From Chelatococcus asaccharovorans (GTDB lineage: Bacteria; Pseudomonadota; Alphaproteobacteria; Rhizobiales; Beijerinckiaceae): a stretch of 64,000 nucleotides of DNA. The position numbers and the translations under genes are program-made. This document shows, one piece after another, positions 1 through 8,406 of the stretch (the stretch's first letter is position 1; each line of letters opens with the position of its first letter). The stretch is taken from the NCBI RefSeq assembly GCF_003201475.1, contig NZ_QJJK01000017.1:1-64000 (forward strand), read 5' to 3'. The notes beneath the pieces are model-generated. The model did not search any database and had not been told where the DNA came from. It saw only the letters and a list, made by a program, of their open reading frames with translations.

Positions 1-539
1 CGGAAGGGGCGATCGTGGCGCGCGTCGAGGACACGGGTCCGGCGGCCAAGGCCGGCCTGAAGGCGGGCGATGCGATCGTGGCGATCGACGGCAAGCCGGT
101 CAGCGATGCGCGCGCCCTATCGCGCGAGATCGCCGGCCATGCGCCGGGCTCCAAGCTCAACCTCTCGGTGTGGCGTGACGGCAAGACCGAGAAGGTCGCG
201 CTGACGCTGGCGACGATGCCGGGCGAGAAGACGGCGGCGCTCGATACGGACGCGGCCGGCGGTCAGGGCAAGCTTGGGCTGCAGCTCGCGCCGGCGGCGA
301 GCGTCGGCGGTGCCGGCAAGGACGGCGTGGTGGTGATGGGCGTCCAGCCCGGCTCGCCCGCCGAGGAGCGGGGCCTGAAGACCGGTGACGTCATCGTCGA
401 GGCCTCCGGCCGCAAGGTCGAACGTCCCGCCGACATCACCAAGGTCATCGCCGAGGTCAAGAAGGAAGGCAGAAAGGCCGTCCTCTTCCGCCTCAAGACC
501 GAAGACGGCTCGCGCTTCGTCGCCCTGCCGGTGGCGTAA
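1..539 (+). CDS. Do/HtrA-family periplasmic serine protease, C-terminal part (5' end outside window)
   Basis: Only the C-terminal two-PDZ part of a DegP/DegQ-type protease is present. The frame is open from base 3 and continues upstream. Two PDZ-like segments are visible: one around GPAAKAGLKAGDAIVAIDG, and a second around GSPAEERGLKTGDVIVEASG. The catalytic His-Asp-Ser domain lies outside the window. Family knowledge: these proteins degrade or chaperone misfolded periplasmic proteins, with the PDZ domains controlling oligomerisation and substrate binding. It is followed on the same strand by a two-component pair, an arrangement that fits an envelope-stress locus (inference). The call is secure at family level; DegP versus DegQ is not resolvable from this fragment. 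Confidence 0.88.
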   Translation, partial: EGAIVARVEDTGPAAKAGLKAGDAIVAIDGKPVSDARALSREIAGHAPGSKLNLSVWRDGKTEKVALTLATMPGEKTAALDTDAAGGQGKLGLQLAPAASVGGAGKDGVVVMGVQPGSPAEERGLKTGDVIVEASGRKVERPADITKVIAEVKKEGRKAVLFRLKTEDGSRFVALPVA

Positions 540-803
540 GACAGCCGGCGGGAAGGACGGCGCGCCGCCCAAGTGGCGCGTCGGCCCCGCCCGCCAGCCG
601 CAAGGCGCGCGACGCCTGTCGGACATCCCCCTGGAGAGCCGGACCCCTGCCGGGGATTGTCACTGCGTATCGGCTCTCCAAAGCGCGGCAGGCCGGACAC
701 CATCATCCAGCCTGCCGCTCTTCTTGTGAATGCTGATGGCGAAGAGGCGAAAATGCAGATATTTCCGCTCCCTCACGACGATTCTTCGCCTACACTCGAT
801 GCC

Positions 804-1487
804 ATGCGGATTCTCGTTATCGAAGATGATCAGGAAGCGGCCGCCTACCTGACGAAAGCCCTTAGGGAAGCTGGCCATGTCGCGGATCACGCGCCGGACG
901 GGCTGGAGGGCTACGCCCTTGCCCGTGAGGGCGCTTACGACGTGCTCATCGTCGATCGCATGCTGCCGAAGCTCGATGGCCTCTCGGTGATCAGATCATT
1001 GCGTGAACAGCATGTCGATACGCCGGTCCTCATTCTCTCCGCGTTGGGACAGGTTGATGATCGCGTCAAGGGCCTGAGAGCGGGCGGTGACGACTATCTG
1101 CCCAAGCCCTATTCCTTCTCGGAGCTTTTGGCCCGTATTGAGGTGCTGTCGCGCCGGCGTGCTGCGCCAACGGGCGAGGCGACCACCTACCGCGTGGGCG
1201 ATCTCGAACTCGACCGCTTGTCGCATCGTGTTACGCGATCCGGCCAGGAGATCATCCTCCAGCCGCGTGAGTTTCGCCTGCTCGAATACTTGATGCGCCA
1301 TGCGGGCCAGGTCGTCACGCGCACCATGCTGCTCGAAAATGTCTGGGACTACCATTTCGACCCGCAGACGAATGTCATCGATGTGCATGTGTCGCGGCTG
1401 CGCTCAAAGATCGACAAGGGGCATGAGCGCCCGCTGATCCAGACCATCCGGGGCGCGGGATACATGGTCCGTGACAGCGCTCACTAA
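804..1487 (+). CDS. OmpR-family two-component response regulator
   Basis: The 227-residue product begins MRILVIEDD, giving the acidic pocket of a receiver domain. The phosphoacceptor is Asp51 in VLIVDRMLPKLDG and the conserved Lys lies in YLPKPYSF. A C-terminal winged-helix domain follows, ending in HVSRLRSKI and IRGAGYMV, which is diagnostic of OmpR/PhoB regulators. The start was placed at the conserved receiver N-terminus. An in-frame ATG at 753 is better spaced from a purine-rich stretch (GAAGAGG) and would add 17 residues. The stop overlaps the start of the next gene, the sensor kinase, so the two are translationally coupled. Its position after a Do protease suggests envelope-stress control, but no target site was identified. 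Confidence 0.93.
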   Translation: MRILVIEDDQEAAAYLTKALREAGHVADHAPDGLEGYALAREGAYDVLIVDRMLPKLDGLSVIRSLREQHVDTPVLILSALGQVDDRVKGLRAGGDDYLPKPYSFSELLARIEVLSRRRAAPTGEATTYRVGDLELDRLSHRVTRSGQEIILQPREFRLLEYLMRHAGQVVTRTMLLENVWDYHFDPQTNVIDVHVSRLRSKIDKGHERPLIQTIRGAGYMVRDSAH

Positions 1488-2868
1488 ACTCTTCAAGACG
1501 ACGGCCTTCCGCCTCTCGGTTGCTTATCTCCTCGTCTTTGCGCTCTTCGCGGGCTTCATCCTGGGATATGTGGCGTGGAACGCGCGCCAGGTCCTCGACG
1601 ATCAGATCCAGGGGACCATCGAGGCTGAGATCACAGGCCTCGCCGAGCAATATCGCCTCGGTGGCATCCGCCGCCTCGTCGGCGTCATCGACCGCCGTAC
1701 CCGCGAGCCGAGCGCCTCCCTCTATCTTGTCACGACCAATGCCGGCGAACGCCTGGCCGGCAACGTGGGCAGCCTGCCCGCGGGCGTGCTGGACGACCCA
1801 GGCGTCCGCGAAACCGACTATCGCCAGAGCGACGAACCGGACGCTCATATCCGCCGGGCCCTGGTGCGGGTCTTCATCTTGCCGGGCGGTTTCCGGCTGC
1901 TCGTCGGCCGGGATGTCGAGGAACGCGAGCGGCTCGGCGCCGTTATTCGTCAGGCGCTCGGCCTGTCGCTCGGCCTCGTCACCATACTCGCCTGCCTTGG
2001 CGGCTGGTTCGTAACCAGACGCGTGCTGAAGCGGGTCGATGCCATGACGGAAACGACGCGCACCATCATGGCGGGCGATCTCGACGGGCGTCTGGCTGTC
2101 AGCGGCAACGGCGATGAACTGGACCGGCTGGCAACCAATCTCAATGCCATGCTCGACCGCATCGGCGAATTGATGTCGGGGATGAAGGAAGTCTCGGACA
2201 ACATTGCCCACGACCTCAAGACGCCTTTGACGCGGCTCCGCAACCGCGCCGAGGAGGCCTTGCGCACGGCCAAGGCGCCCGAGGACTACGCCCGCGCCCT
2301 TGAGGGCACGATCGACGAATCCGACAATCTGATTCGTGTCTTCAACGCGCTCCTGATGATCGCCCGTCTCGAGGCCGGCAATGCCGCCACGACGATGGCC
2401 GATTTCGACCTGAGCGAAGTCGCCCGGAGCGTGGCCGAACTTTACGACGCGGTTGCGGACGAGGCATCCGTTCCGCTCGCGGTTGAGATCGAGCCGGACC
2501 TGTCTCTCCATGGCAACCGCGAACTGGTCGGCCAGGCGCTCGCTAATCTCCTCGACAACGCCCTCAAATATGGTGTCGCGACGGAAGGCGAGCCCGCTTG
2601 TCCGCCTTCCATCACCATTGCTGCCAAACGCGTTGGCGAGCATGTCGAGATATCGGTTGCCGATCGCGGTCCTGGCATTCCCGAAAGTGCACGCGGCCAT
2701 GTGCTCGAACGCTTCGCCCGGTTGGAAGCGGCCCGGTCGCGGCCGGGATTCGGTCTTGGTCTCAGCCTCGTTGCGGCTGTCGCACGTCTGCATGGTGGCG
2801 AATTGCGGCTTGAGGACAATTCTCCCGGCTTAAAAGCCGTGCTAGCTCTGCCAGCCAAACCTGCCTGA
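1471..2868 (+). CDS. Membrane sensor histidine kinase, partner of the preceding regulator
   Basis: The 465-residue protein uses a GTG start inside the end of the regulator gene (17-base overlap). Residues about 13-35 form transmembrane helix 1 and about 162-182 helix 2, enclosing a periplasmic sensor segment of roughly 125 residues with no recognisable fold. HAMP follows, then the dimerisation box VSDNIAHDLKTPLTRLRN with the phosphorylated His247. The ATP-binding domain has NLLDNALKYG (N box), DRGPGIPE (G1) and GFGLGLSLV (G2). This is an ordinary EnvZ/CpxA-like layout. The overlap with the OmpR-type gene makes them a cognate pair. The signal sensed is unknown. Confidence 0.93.
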   Translation: MTALTKLFKTTAFRLSVAYLLVFALFAGFILGYVAWNARQVLDDQIQGTIEAEITGLAEQYRLGGIRRLVGVIDRRTREPSASLYLVTTNAGERLAGNVGSLPAGVLDDPGVRETDYRQSDEPDAHIRRALVRVFILPGGFRLLVGRDVEERERLGAVIRQALGLSLGLVTILACLGGWFVTRRVLKRVDAMTETTRTIMAGDLDGRLAVSGNGDELDRLATNLNAMLDRIGELMSGMKEVSDNIAHDLKTPLTRLRNRAEEALRTAKAPEDYARALEGTIDESDNLIRVFNALLMIARLEAGNAATTMADFDLSEVARSVAELYDAVADEASVPLAVEIEPDLSLHGNRELVGQALANLLDNALKYGVATEGEPACPPSITIAAKRVGEHVEISVADRGPGIPESARGHVLERFARLEAARSRPGFGLGLSLVAAVARLHGGELRLEDNSPGLKAVLALPAKPA

Positions 2869-2909
2869 ACAGGGGCAGGGATCGGGACGCATTGCCGGGG
2901 ATCGTGAAT

Positions 2910-5903
2910 ATGGCCAAGCGTGGGCGGGGCGAGGAGACGGGATTGGGGGCAGGTGCCAGGATTGCGCCCGGCCTTATCCCCTTTGATCGGAAGTCCGCGG
3001 AGCGCCGCCTTGACGACCTGCTCGCGGACGCGGCACGACACGCCGCATCCGCCCAACTCGCCGAACGCCTGTCGCAGTGGCGGGGCGCCCGCGATGTTGT
3101 GTCGGCGCTCGCCGATCACTCCCCCTTCCTGTGGTCGCTGGCGGCTGCCGATCCGGCGCGCCTCCTCAGTCTGCTGACTGATGATCCGGAGACACGCCGG
3201 CTGCATATTCTCGCGGAGACACGCGCATGCTGGCGCGATGCCGCCGATCAGCCGGCAATCATGAGGCGTCTGCGCCAACTCCGTGGCGAGCATGCCTTGC
3301 TCGTTGCGCTCGCCGACTGTGGCGGCCTCTGGCCGCTGGAGGCAACGACCGCGGCCCTTACCGACTTCGCGGATGCGGCCGTCGGCGCGTCCGTACGCTT
3401 TATCCTCAACGAGGCCCGCGAGGCCGGCCGCTTCACGCCTGTCGATTCCGAAAATCCGGAGGTTGGCTGCGGCATCGTCATTCTGGCGCTCGGCAAGCAC
3501 GGCGCCGGTGAGCTCAATTATTCCAGCGATATCGACCTCGTCGTCTTCTATGAGCCGGACGGGGTCCCTGTCGCTGGCCGGGCGGAACCGCCGTCTTTCT
3601 CCATCAAGCTTGCCCAGGGACTGGTGAAGCTCCTGCAGGAGCGCACCGGCGACGGCTATGTCTTCCGCGTCGACCTGCGGCTGAGACCCGATCCGGGATC
3701 CACCGCGGTGGCCGTCTCCCTGCCGTCGGCCTTCACCTATTATGAGACTGTCGGGCAAAACTGGGAGCGGGCGGCCTTCATCAAGGCACGCGCCGTCGCG
3801 GGCGACATCGCCTTGGGGGAACGCTTCCTGGCGGATCTCACGCCGTTCATCTGGCGGAAGTATTTCGACTTTGCCGCGATCGCCGACATTCATGCCATGA
3901 AGCGCCAGATCCACGCCGCGCGCGGGCATGAAGCCATCGCTGTCGCTGGCCACGATATCAAGCTGGGGCGCGGCGGCATCCGCGAGATCGAATTTTTCGT
4001 CCAGACCCAGCAGCTCGTGTTCGGCGGCCGGCGGCCAGCCCTGCGCGGCCGGCGCACGCTCGACATGCTCGACGCACTTGTGACAGAGGGTTGGATCACG
4101 GCGCAGGCACGCGACGATCTCAGCGCGGCCTACCGCTTCCTGCGGACCGTCGAACATCGCCTGCAGATGGTCGCCGACGAGCAGACCCAGCGCCTGCCGC
4201 GCGACGCCGGTGAACTCGCGGATTTCTCGCGCTTCTGTGGATTTGAGGACCAGGCCGCCTTCGCCGATGCGCTGACGCACGAGGCGCAGGCGGTTCAGAA
4301 GCACTATGCGCTGCTCTTCGAGGAGGCGCCGGAACTGGCAAGCGATGTCGGCAGCCTCGTCTTCACCGGCACGAGTGACGACCCGGAAACCTTGGAGACC
4401 CTGCAGGCGCTGGGCTTCCAGGATCCCGCGCGCGTCGCGGAAACGATCCGTGGCTGGCATTTCGGCAGGCGTCCCGCCGTGCGGTCTGCGCGCGCGCGCG
4501 AAGTGCTCACGGAACTGACGCCGGCGCTCCTCACCGCGCTCGGCCGCAGCGCCGATCCGGATGCGGCACTTGCCGCCCTGGACGAGGCCTTCGGTCATAT
4601 GCTCGCGGCCGTGGAACTCTTATCCATGCTGCGGTCCAGCGAGCGGCTTCTCACTTTGTTCGCCGATCTTCTCGGCAGCGCGCCCCGGCTTGCCGATGTG
4701 GTCGCATCGAGCCCGCATGTGCTCGATGCGGTGATCGACCCGGCCTTTCTCGATCCCACGCGGAGCGACGCCACCACGGAAGCGCGCCTCGCGGGCCTCG
4801 TTGGCGAAGCCTCGTCCTTCGAGGATTTCCTCGATCGGATACGCGGCGCCGCACGCCAGGAGAATTTCCTCGTCGGCGCCCAATTCCTGACCGGCATCCT
4901 CTCGCCCAAGGCGGTCGGCGAGGCTTATTCGGCCGTGGCACAGACGGTCGTCCGCCTCTGCTTCGCCGCGGTCGAGAGGGAATTTGCGGCCCAGCACGGC
5001 CGCGTGCCCGGCGGCCGGGCCGCGGTGTTCGGCTTCGGTCGCCTGGGATCGCGCGAGATGACGGCGACCTCCGATCTTGATCTCGTCATGCTCTACGATT
5101 TCGATGCGGACAACAGCCGCAGTGATGGTGAGCGGCCGCTTGAGGCGCTGGTCTATTACACGCGCCTGACCCAGCGTCTCGTCAGCGCGCTGACCGTGCC
5201 GACGCGGCGCGGACGGCTCTACGAGGTCGACATGCGGCTGCGGCCTTCGGGCAACAAGGGTCCGGTGGCGACGCAATTCCGCAGCTTTCTCGCCTACCAC
5301 GACGACGGCGAGGCGGAGACATGGGAGCGGATGGCGCTGACACGGGCACGCGCCGTCGCCGGCGATGTGAGCCTCGGGGATGAGGCGACAGCAGCGATCC
5401 AGTCGATCCTGCGCAATCCGCGTGCCGCATCCGAGGTCGCGCGCGATGTCGCGTCGATGCGCCAGCTCATCGCCGCGGAGAAAGGCGATGCAGGGCCATG
5501 GGACCTCAAGATGGCGCCAGGTGGGCTCGTCGATCTCGAGTTCATGGCCCAGTATCTTGTTCTCGCCCAGGCACATGCGCATCCCGCCATCAGTGGCGTT
5601 GTCGGCACTGGCGAGGTCTTGGCCTTCGCGACGCGCAACGGCTTGCTCGGACCGGAGCAGGGCGAGGAGCTCCGGGTCGCCTATACGCTCCTGTCAGATG
5701 TCTTCCAATGGCAGCGGCTGACAGTCGATGGCCCCTTTGACGCGAAGGTTGTGGCGCCGGCCGTCCTCAGGCGGATCGCGGCGGCCATCGGCATGCCGGA
5801 TGTCAAGGTGCTGACGAGCGACCTCAAGGAGACCCGTGGTCGCGTTCGCGCCCATTTCGAGCACATCATCGGGGCGGTCGGGAAGAGCGCGCGCAAGAAG
5901 TAG
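2910..5903 (+). CDS. glnE: Bifunctional glutamine synthetase adenylyltransferase/adenylyl-removing enzyme
   Basis: GlnE adenylylates or deadenylylates glutamine synthetase in response to PII, tuning ammonium assimilation. Both nucleotidyltransferase halves are visible. The N-terminal deadenylylase half has GAGELNYSSDIDLVVFYE and LRLRPDPGS. The C-terminal adenylylase half has GRLGSREMTATSDLDLVML and MRLRPSGNKG, each with the paired Asp metal ligands. At 997 residues the length is normal for the family. A TTG at 2892 lies in frame, but the ATG at 2910 (MAKRGRG) is preferred; neither has a strong ribosome site. The gene follows the kinase by about 40 bases and is convergent, with a 17-base gap, to the next gene. 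The only other nitrogen-linked locus seen is the urea transporter at 21-28 kb. Confidence 0.96.
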   Translation: MAKRGRGEETGLGAGARIAPGLIPFDRKSAERRLDDLLADAARHAASAQLAERLSQWRGARDVVSALADHSPFLWSLAAADPARLLSLLTDDPETRRLHILAETRACWRDAADQPAIMRRLRQLRGEHALLVALADCGGLWPLEATTAALTDFADAAVGASVRFILNEAREAGRFTPVDSENPEVGCGIVILALGKHGAGELNYSSDIDLVVFYEPDGVPVAGRAEPPSFSIKLAQGLVKLLQERTGDGYVFRVDLRLRPDPGSTAVAVSLPSAFTYYETVGQNWERAAFIKARAVAGDIALGERFLADLTPFIWRKYFDFAAIADIHAMKRQIHAARGHEAIAVAGHDIKLGRGGIREIEFFVQTQQLVFGGRRPALRGRRTLDMLDALVTEGWITAQARDDLSAAYRFLRTVEHRLQMVADEQTQRLPRDAGELADFSRFCGFEDQAAFADALTHEAQAVQKHYALLFEEAPELASDVGSLVFTGTSDDPETLETLQALGFQDPARVAETIRGWHFGRRPAVRSARAREVLTELTPALLTALGRSADPDAALAALDEAFGHMLAAVELLSMLRSSERLLTLFADLLGSAPRLADVVASSPHVLDAVIDPAFLDPTRSDATTEARLAGLVGEASSFEDFLDRIRGAARQENFLVGAQFLTGILSPKAVGEAYSAVAQTVVRLCFAAVEREFAAQHGRVPGGRAAVFGFGRLGSREMTATSDLDLVMLYDFDADNSRSDGERPLEALVYYTRLTQRLVSALTVPTRRGRLYEVDMRLRPSGNKGPVATQFRSFLAYHDDGEAETWERMALTRARAVAGDVSLGDEATAAIQSILRNPRAASEVARDVASMRQLIAAEKGDAGPWDLKMAPGGLVDLEFMAQYLVLAQAHAHPAISGVVGTGEVLAFATRNGLLGPEQGEELRVAYTLLSDVFQWQRLTVDGPFDAKVVAPAVLRRIAAAIGMPDVKVLTSDLKETRGRVRAHFEHIIGAVGKSARKK

Positions 5904-5920
5904 ACGAGGGCAGCCGGATC

Positions 5921-8218
5921 TCAGGCCGCGCGGCGCCGCATCTGTTCCAGCGGGAGATGGACCAGTACGATGGTCCCCGCACCGACATTCGAGCGGATCC
6001 GCAGCGAACCACCGTGCAGTTCAGCCAGGGACCGGGCGATGGCGAGCCCGAGGCCCGAGCCCTTGTAGGTCTTCGACATCTCTGTCTCGACCTGCTCGAA
6101 GGGACGACCGAGCTTCTTGACGGCCTCGCCTGGAATGCCGATGCCGTTGTCCTCGATATAGATATTCACGGCGTCGGCCGCGGGGCGTGCGCGGACCGAG
6201 ACCCGGCCGCCGTCCGGCGTGAATTTCACGGCATTGCGCAGGATATTGACCAGCATCTGCTGCATGGCGCGCCGGTCGGCCAGCAGGCCCACCCCTGGCA
6301 GGGGGTCGACCTCCAGCGTGATATCCTTGGCGTCGGCGTCTTTCGCCACGGCCTGGGCCGCATCGCCGATGATTTCGTCGACGGTGAGCGCCTCTTTCTC
6401 CAGCCGCACACGTCCAGCCTCGATGCGTGACATGTCGAGGATATCGGTGATCACGCTCAGGAGATACTGGCCGCTGTGGCGGATGTCGCGGCAGTATTCG
6501 TTATATTTCTCATTGCCCAGGGCGCCGAAGATGCCGCTCTCCATGACTTCCGAGAAGCCGATGATCGCATTGAGCGGCGTGCGCAGCTCATGGCTCATGT
6601 TGGCCAGGAATTCCGATTTGGCGCGGTTCGCGCCTTCGGCGGCCGCCTTCTGCTCGAGGTAGCGCTCCGCGAGATCGGCGAGCTGGGTGGCCTGGGCCTC
6701 AAGCTTGTGGCGCGAACGGCGGAGGTCGGAGACAGTCAGGAGCAGGCGGCGCTCGGAATCGATCAGCTGCTCTTCGTGGCGCTTGAGGTCAGTGATGTCG
6801 GTGCCGACGGACACATAGCCGCCGTCCTTCGTGCGACGCTCGTTGATCCTGAGCCATCGCCCGTCGCCAAGCTCCGCCTCGAACGAGCGGGCGCCGATCT
6901 TGGGGCCGTCGTGGGCGACGGGATGCGTGGCGATGAGCGGCGCATCGCTTGCCGCCATCAGGTCCTCATAGGCCATGCCGGTGATGACCGCATCCGGCGG
7001 CAGGTCGCGCAATTTCTGGAATTTGGAATTGCACATCACGAGCCTGTTGTCGGCGTCCCACAGGACGAAGGCCTCGGAGATCGTTTCGATCGCATCCCTC
7101 AGCCGCATATCGGCGGTCGCCGTGCGCTCGGCGAGACGCCTTTGCTCGGTGATGTCCATGGCGATGCCGACGAGATGCGGGCCTTCGCCTTCCTCGCCCT
7201 CGACGATCTCGGCACGGGCCTTGATCCAGACCCAGTCACCGGCCGCGTTGCAGATGCGGAAGTCGTGATCGATCGCGCTGGCCTGCGAGGAGGCGAGCAG
7301 GTCCGCCATGCCGTAGAGGTCGGTATCGTCAGGATGGACCAGACGGTTGACCTCGCCGAAGGAGAGGAATTCGCTGCGGCGCTCATAGCCGAGCATCGCG
7401 TACATCGAATCCGACCAGTAGAGCCGGCCGCGCGCGATATCCCAGTCCCACAGACCGCAACGCCCCCGGTTGAGCGCGGCATCGACGCGATCCTTCACGC
7501 GGTCGCAGACATCATCGGCGGCGCGTGCCCGCTCCGCCTGCATGAAATAGGCGAGCGCGATGGAGATAAGCACGAAGGCGGCGGCTGCCAGCAGCGTCGC
7601 CTGGCCGTAAAGGCGCGCTTTCCACCCAGCCAGCACCCCGCTCATGGGTTGCACGACGACGATCTGCCCCAGCGCCGGCAGGCTGCGAGCGGTGGCGAGA
7701 GCGTCCTGACCGTTGGGCAGCGTGATCTGCATCACGCCGGCACGGTCGGTAAAGGTGGTGAGCGGCTGGCCGGGGCCGATGATGTCGATCAGCGATGCAT
7801 GCGGCCCCAAATCGACATGGGACGCGGCGACGACGCGACCGTCCTTATTCGCCACGAGAATGGTGCGCTGATTGTCGGTCGCGGCGTCGGGCAGGGCCTG
7901 GGCGAGTACACCGGCCGCCGTTTCTCCAAGACGAGCGACGTCGGGGGTGCGCTGCGCAAGATAGCTTTCCGTCAGCGTCGCGATGAGTTCGATGCTCTGC
8001 GTCGCCTCCTGAACGGCGTCACGTCGCGCATCCAGCGCCTGGATCACCGCTCCGACAATGAGAGAGGTCAGGAAAACGCCAAGGAGGGCAGGCACCGCCA
8101 GGCGCAGCCAAGGCTCCATCCTGGCGAGGCGCCGGTAGGCGGGATTCGCTATAGAACGTGCTATCCCTAGTACCGTGCCCGCGCGTGCAGGCACGCACGT
8201 CGCGTCGATACGCGCCAT
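5921..8218 (-). CDS. pleC: PleC-like PAS-domain sensor histidine kinase
   Basis: The 765-residue membrane kinase has helices at about 37-60 and 204-226 flanking a periplasmic segment. Two PAS domains follow: one near residues 255-355 with LYWSDSMYAMLGYERR, and one near 375-475 with FVLWDADNRLVMCNSKF. The HisKA box is SEFLANMSHELRTPLN with His543, followed by AIIGFSEVMESGIFG. The catalytic domain has NILRNAVKFTPDGG, DNGIGIP and GSGLGLAIA. The HisKA region closely matches the PleC/DivJ/PdhS group that acts on the cell-cycle regulator DivK. Position next to glnE matches the rhizobial PleC locus as I recall it. There is no receiver domain, so it is not a hybrid kinase. An internal Met at residue 34 (MEPWLRL) is an alternative start. 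The pleC name is an inference from similarity and synteny. Confidence 0.8.
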   Translation of the reverse strand: MARIDATCVPARAGTVLGIARSIANPAYRRLARMEPWLRLAVPALLGVFLTSLIVGAVIQALDARRDAVQEATQSIELIATLTESYLAQRTPDVARLGETAAGVLAQALPDAATDNQRTILVANKDGRVVAASHVDLGPHASLIDIIGPGQPLTTFTDRAGVMQITLPNGQDALATARSLPALGQIVVVQPMSGVLAGWKARLYGQATLLAAAAFVLISIALAYFMQAERARAADDVCDRVKDRVDAALNRGRCGLWDWDIARGRLYWSDSMYAMLGYERRSEFLSFGEVNRLVHPDDTDLYGMADLLASSQASAIDHDFRICNAAGDWVWIKARAEIVEGEEGEGPHLVGIAMDITEQRRLAERTATADMRLRDAIETISEAFVLWDADNRLVMCNSKFQKLRDLPPDAVITGMAYEDLMAASDAPLIATHPVAHDGPKIGARSFEAELGDGRWLRINERRTKDGGYVSVGTDITDLKRHEEQLIDSERRLLLTVSDLRRSRHKLEAQATQLADLAERYLEQKAAAEGANRAKSEFLANMSHELRTPLNAIIGFSEVMESGIFGALGNEKYNEYCRDIRHSGQYLLSVITDILDMSRIEAGRVRLEKEALTVDEIIGDAAQAVAKDADAKDITLEVDPLPGVGLLADRRAMQQMLVNILRNAVKFTPDGGRVSVRARPAADAVNIYIEDNGIGIPGEAVKKLGRPFEQVETEMSKTYKGSGLGLAIARSLAELHGGSLRIRSNVGAGTIVLVHLPLEQMRRRAA

Positions 8219-8406
8219 GCCTCACCCTTTCGGAATCCAATCATCGCTTCGGGTCGACGTGCCGCATCTCTCCGAATCATGACCATCAGAATCCTCTCTG
8301 AGCATTTTGTCCAGAGGTTGATGAAGCGTTGACGGAATTAAATAAATGGCTCGCAGGCAGGCTTCGGGCTAAACCGGTTCCGGCAGGTGCGCTCGTCGTT
8401 TCGGCG

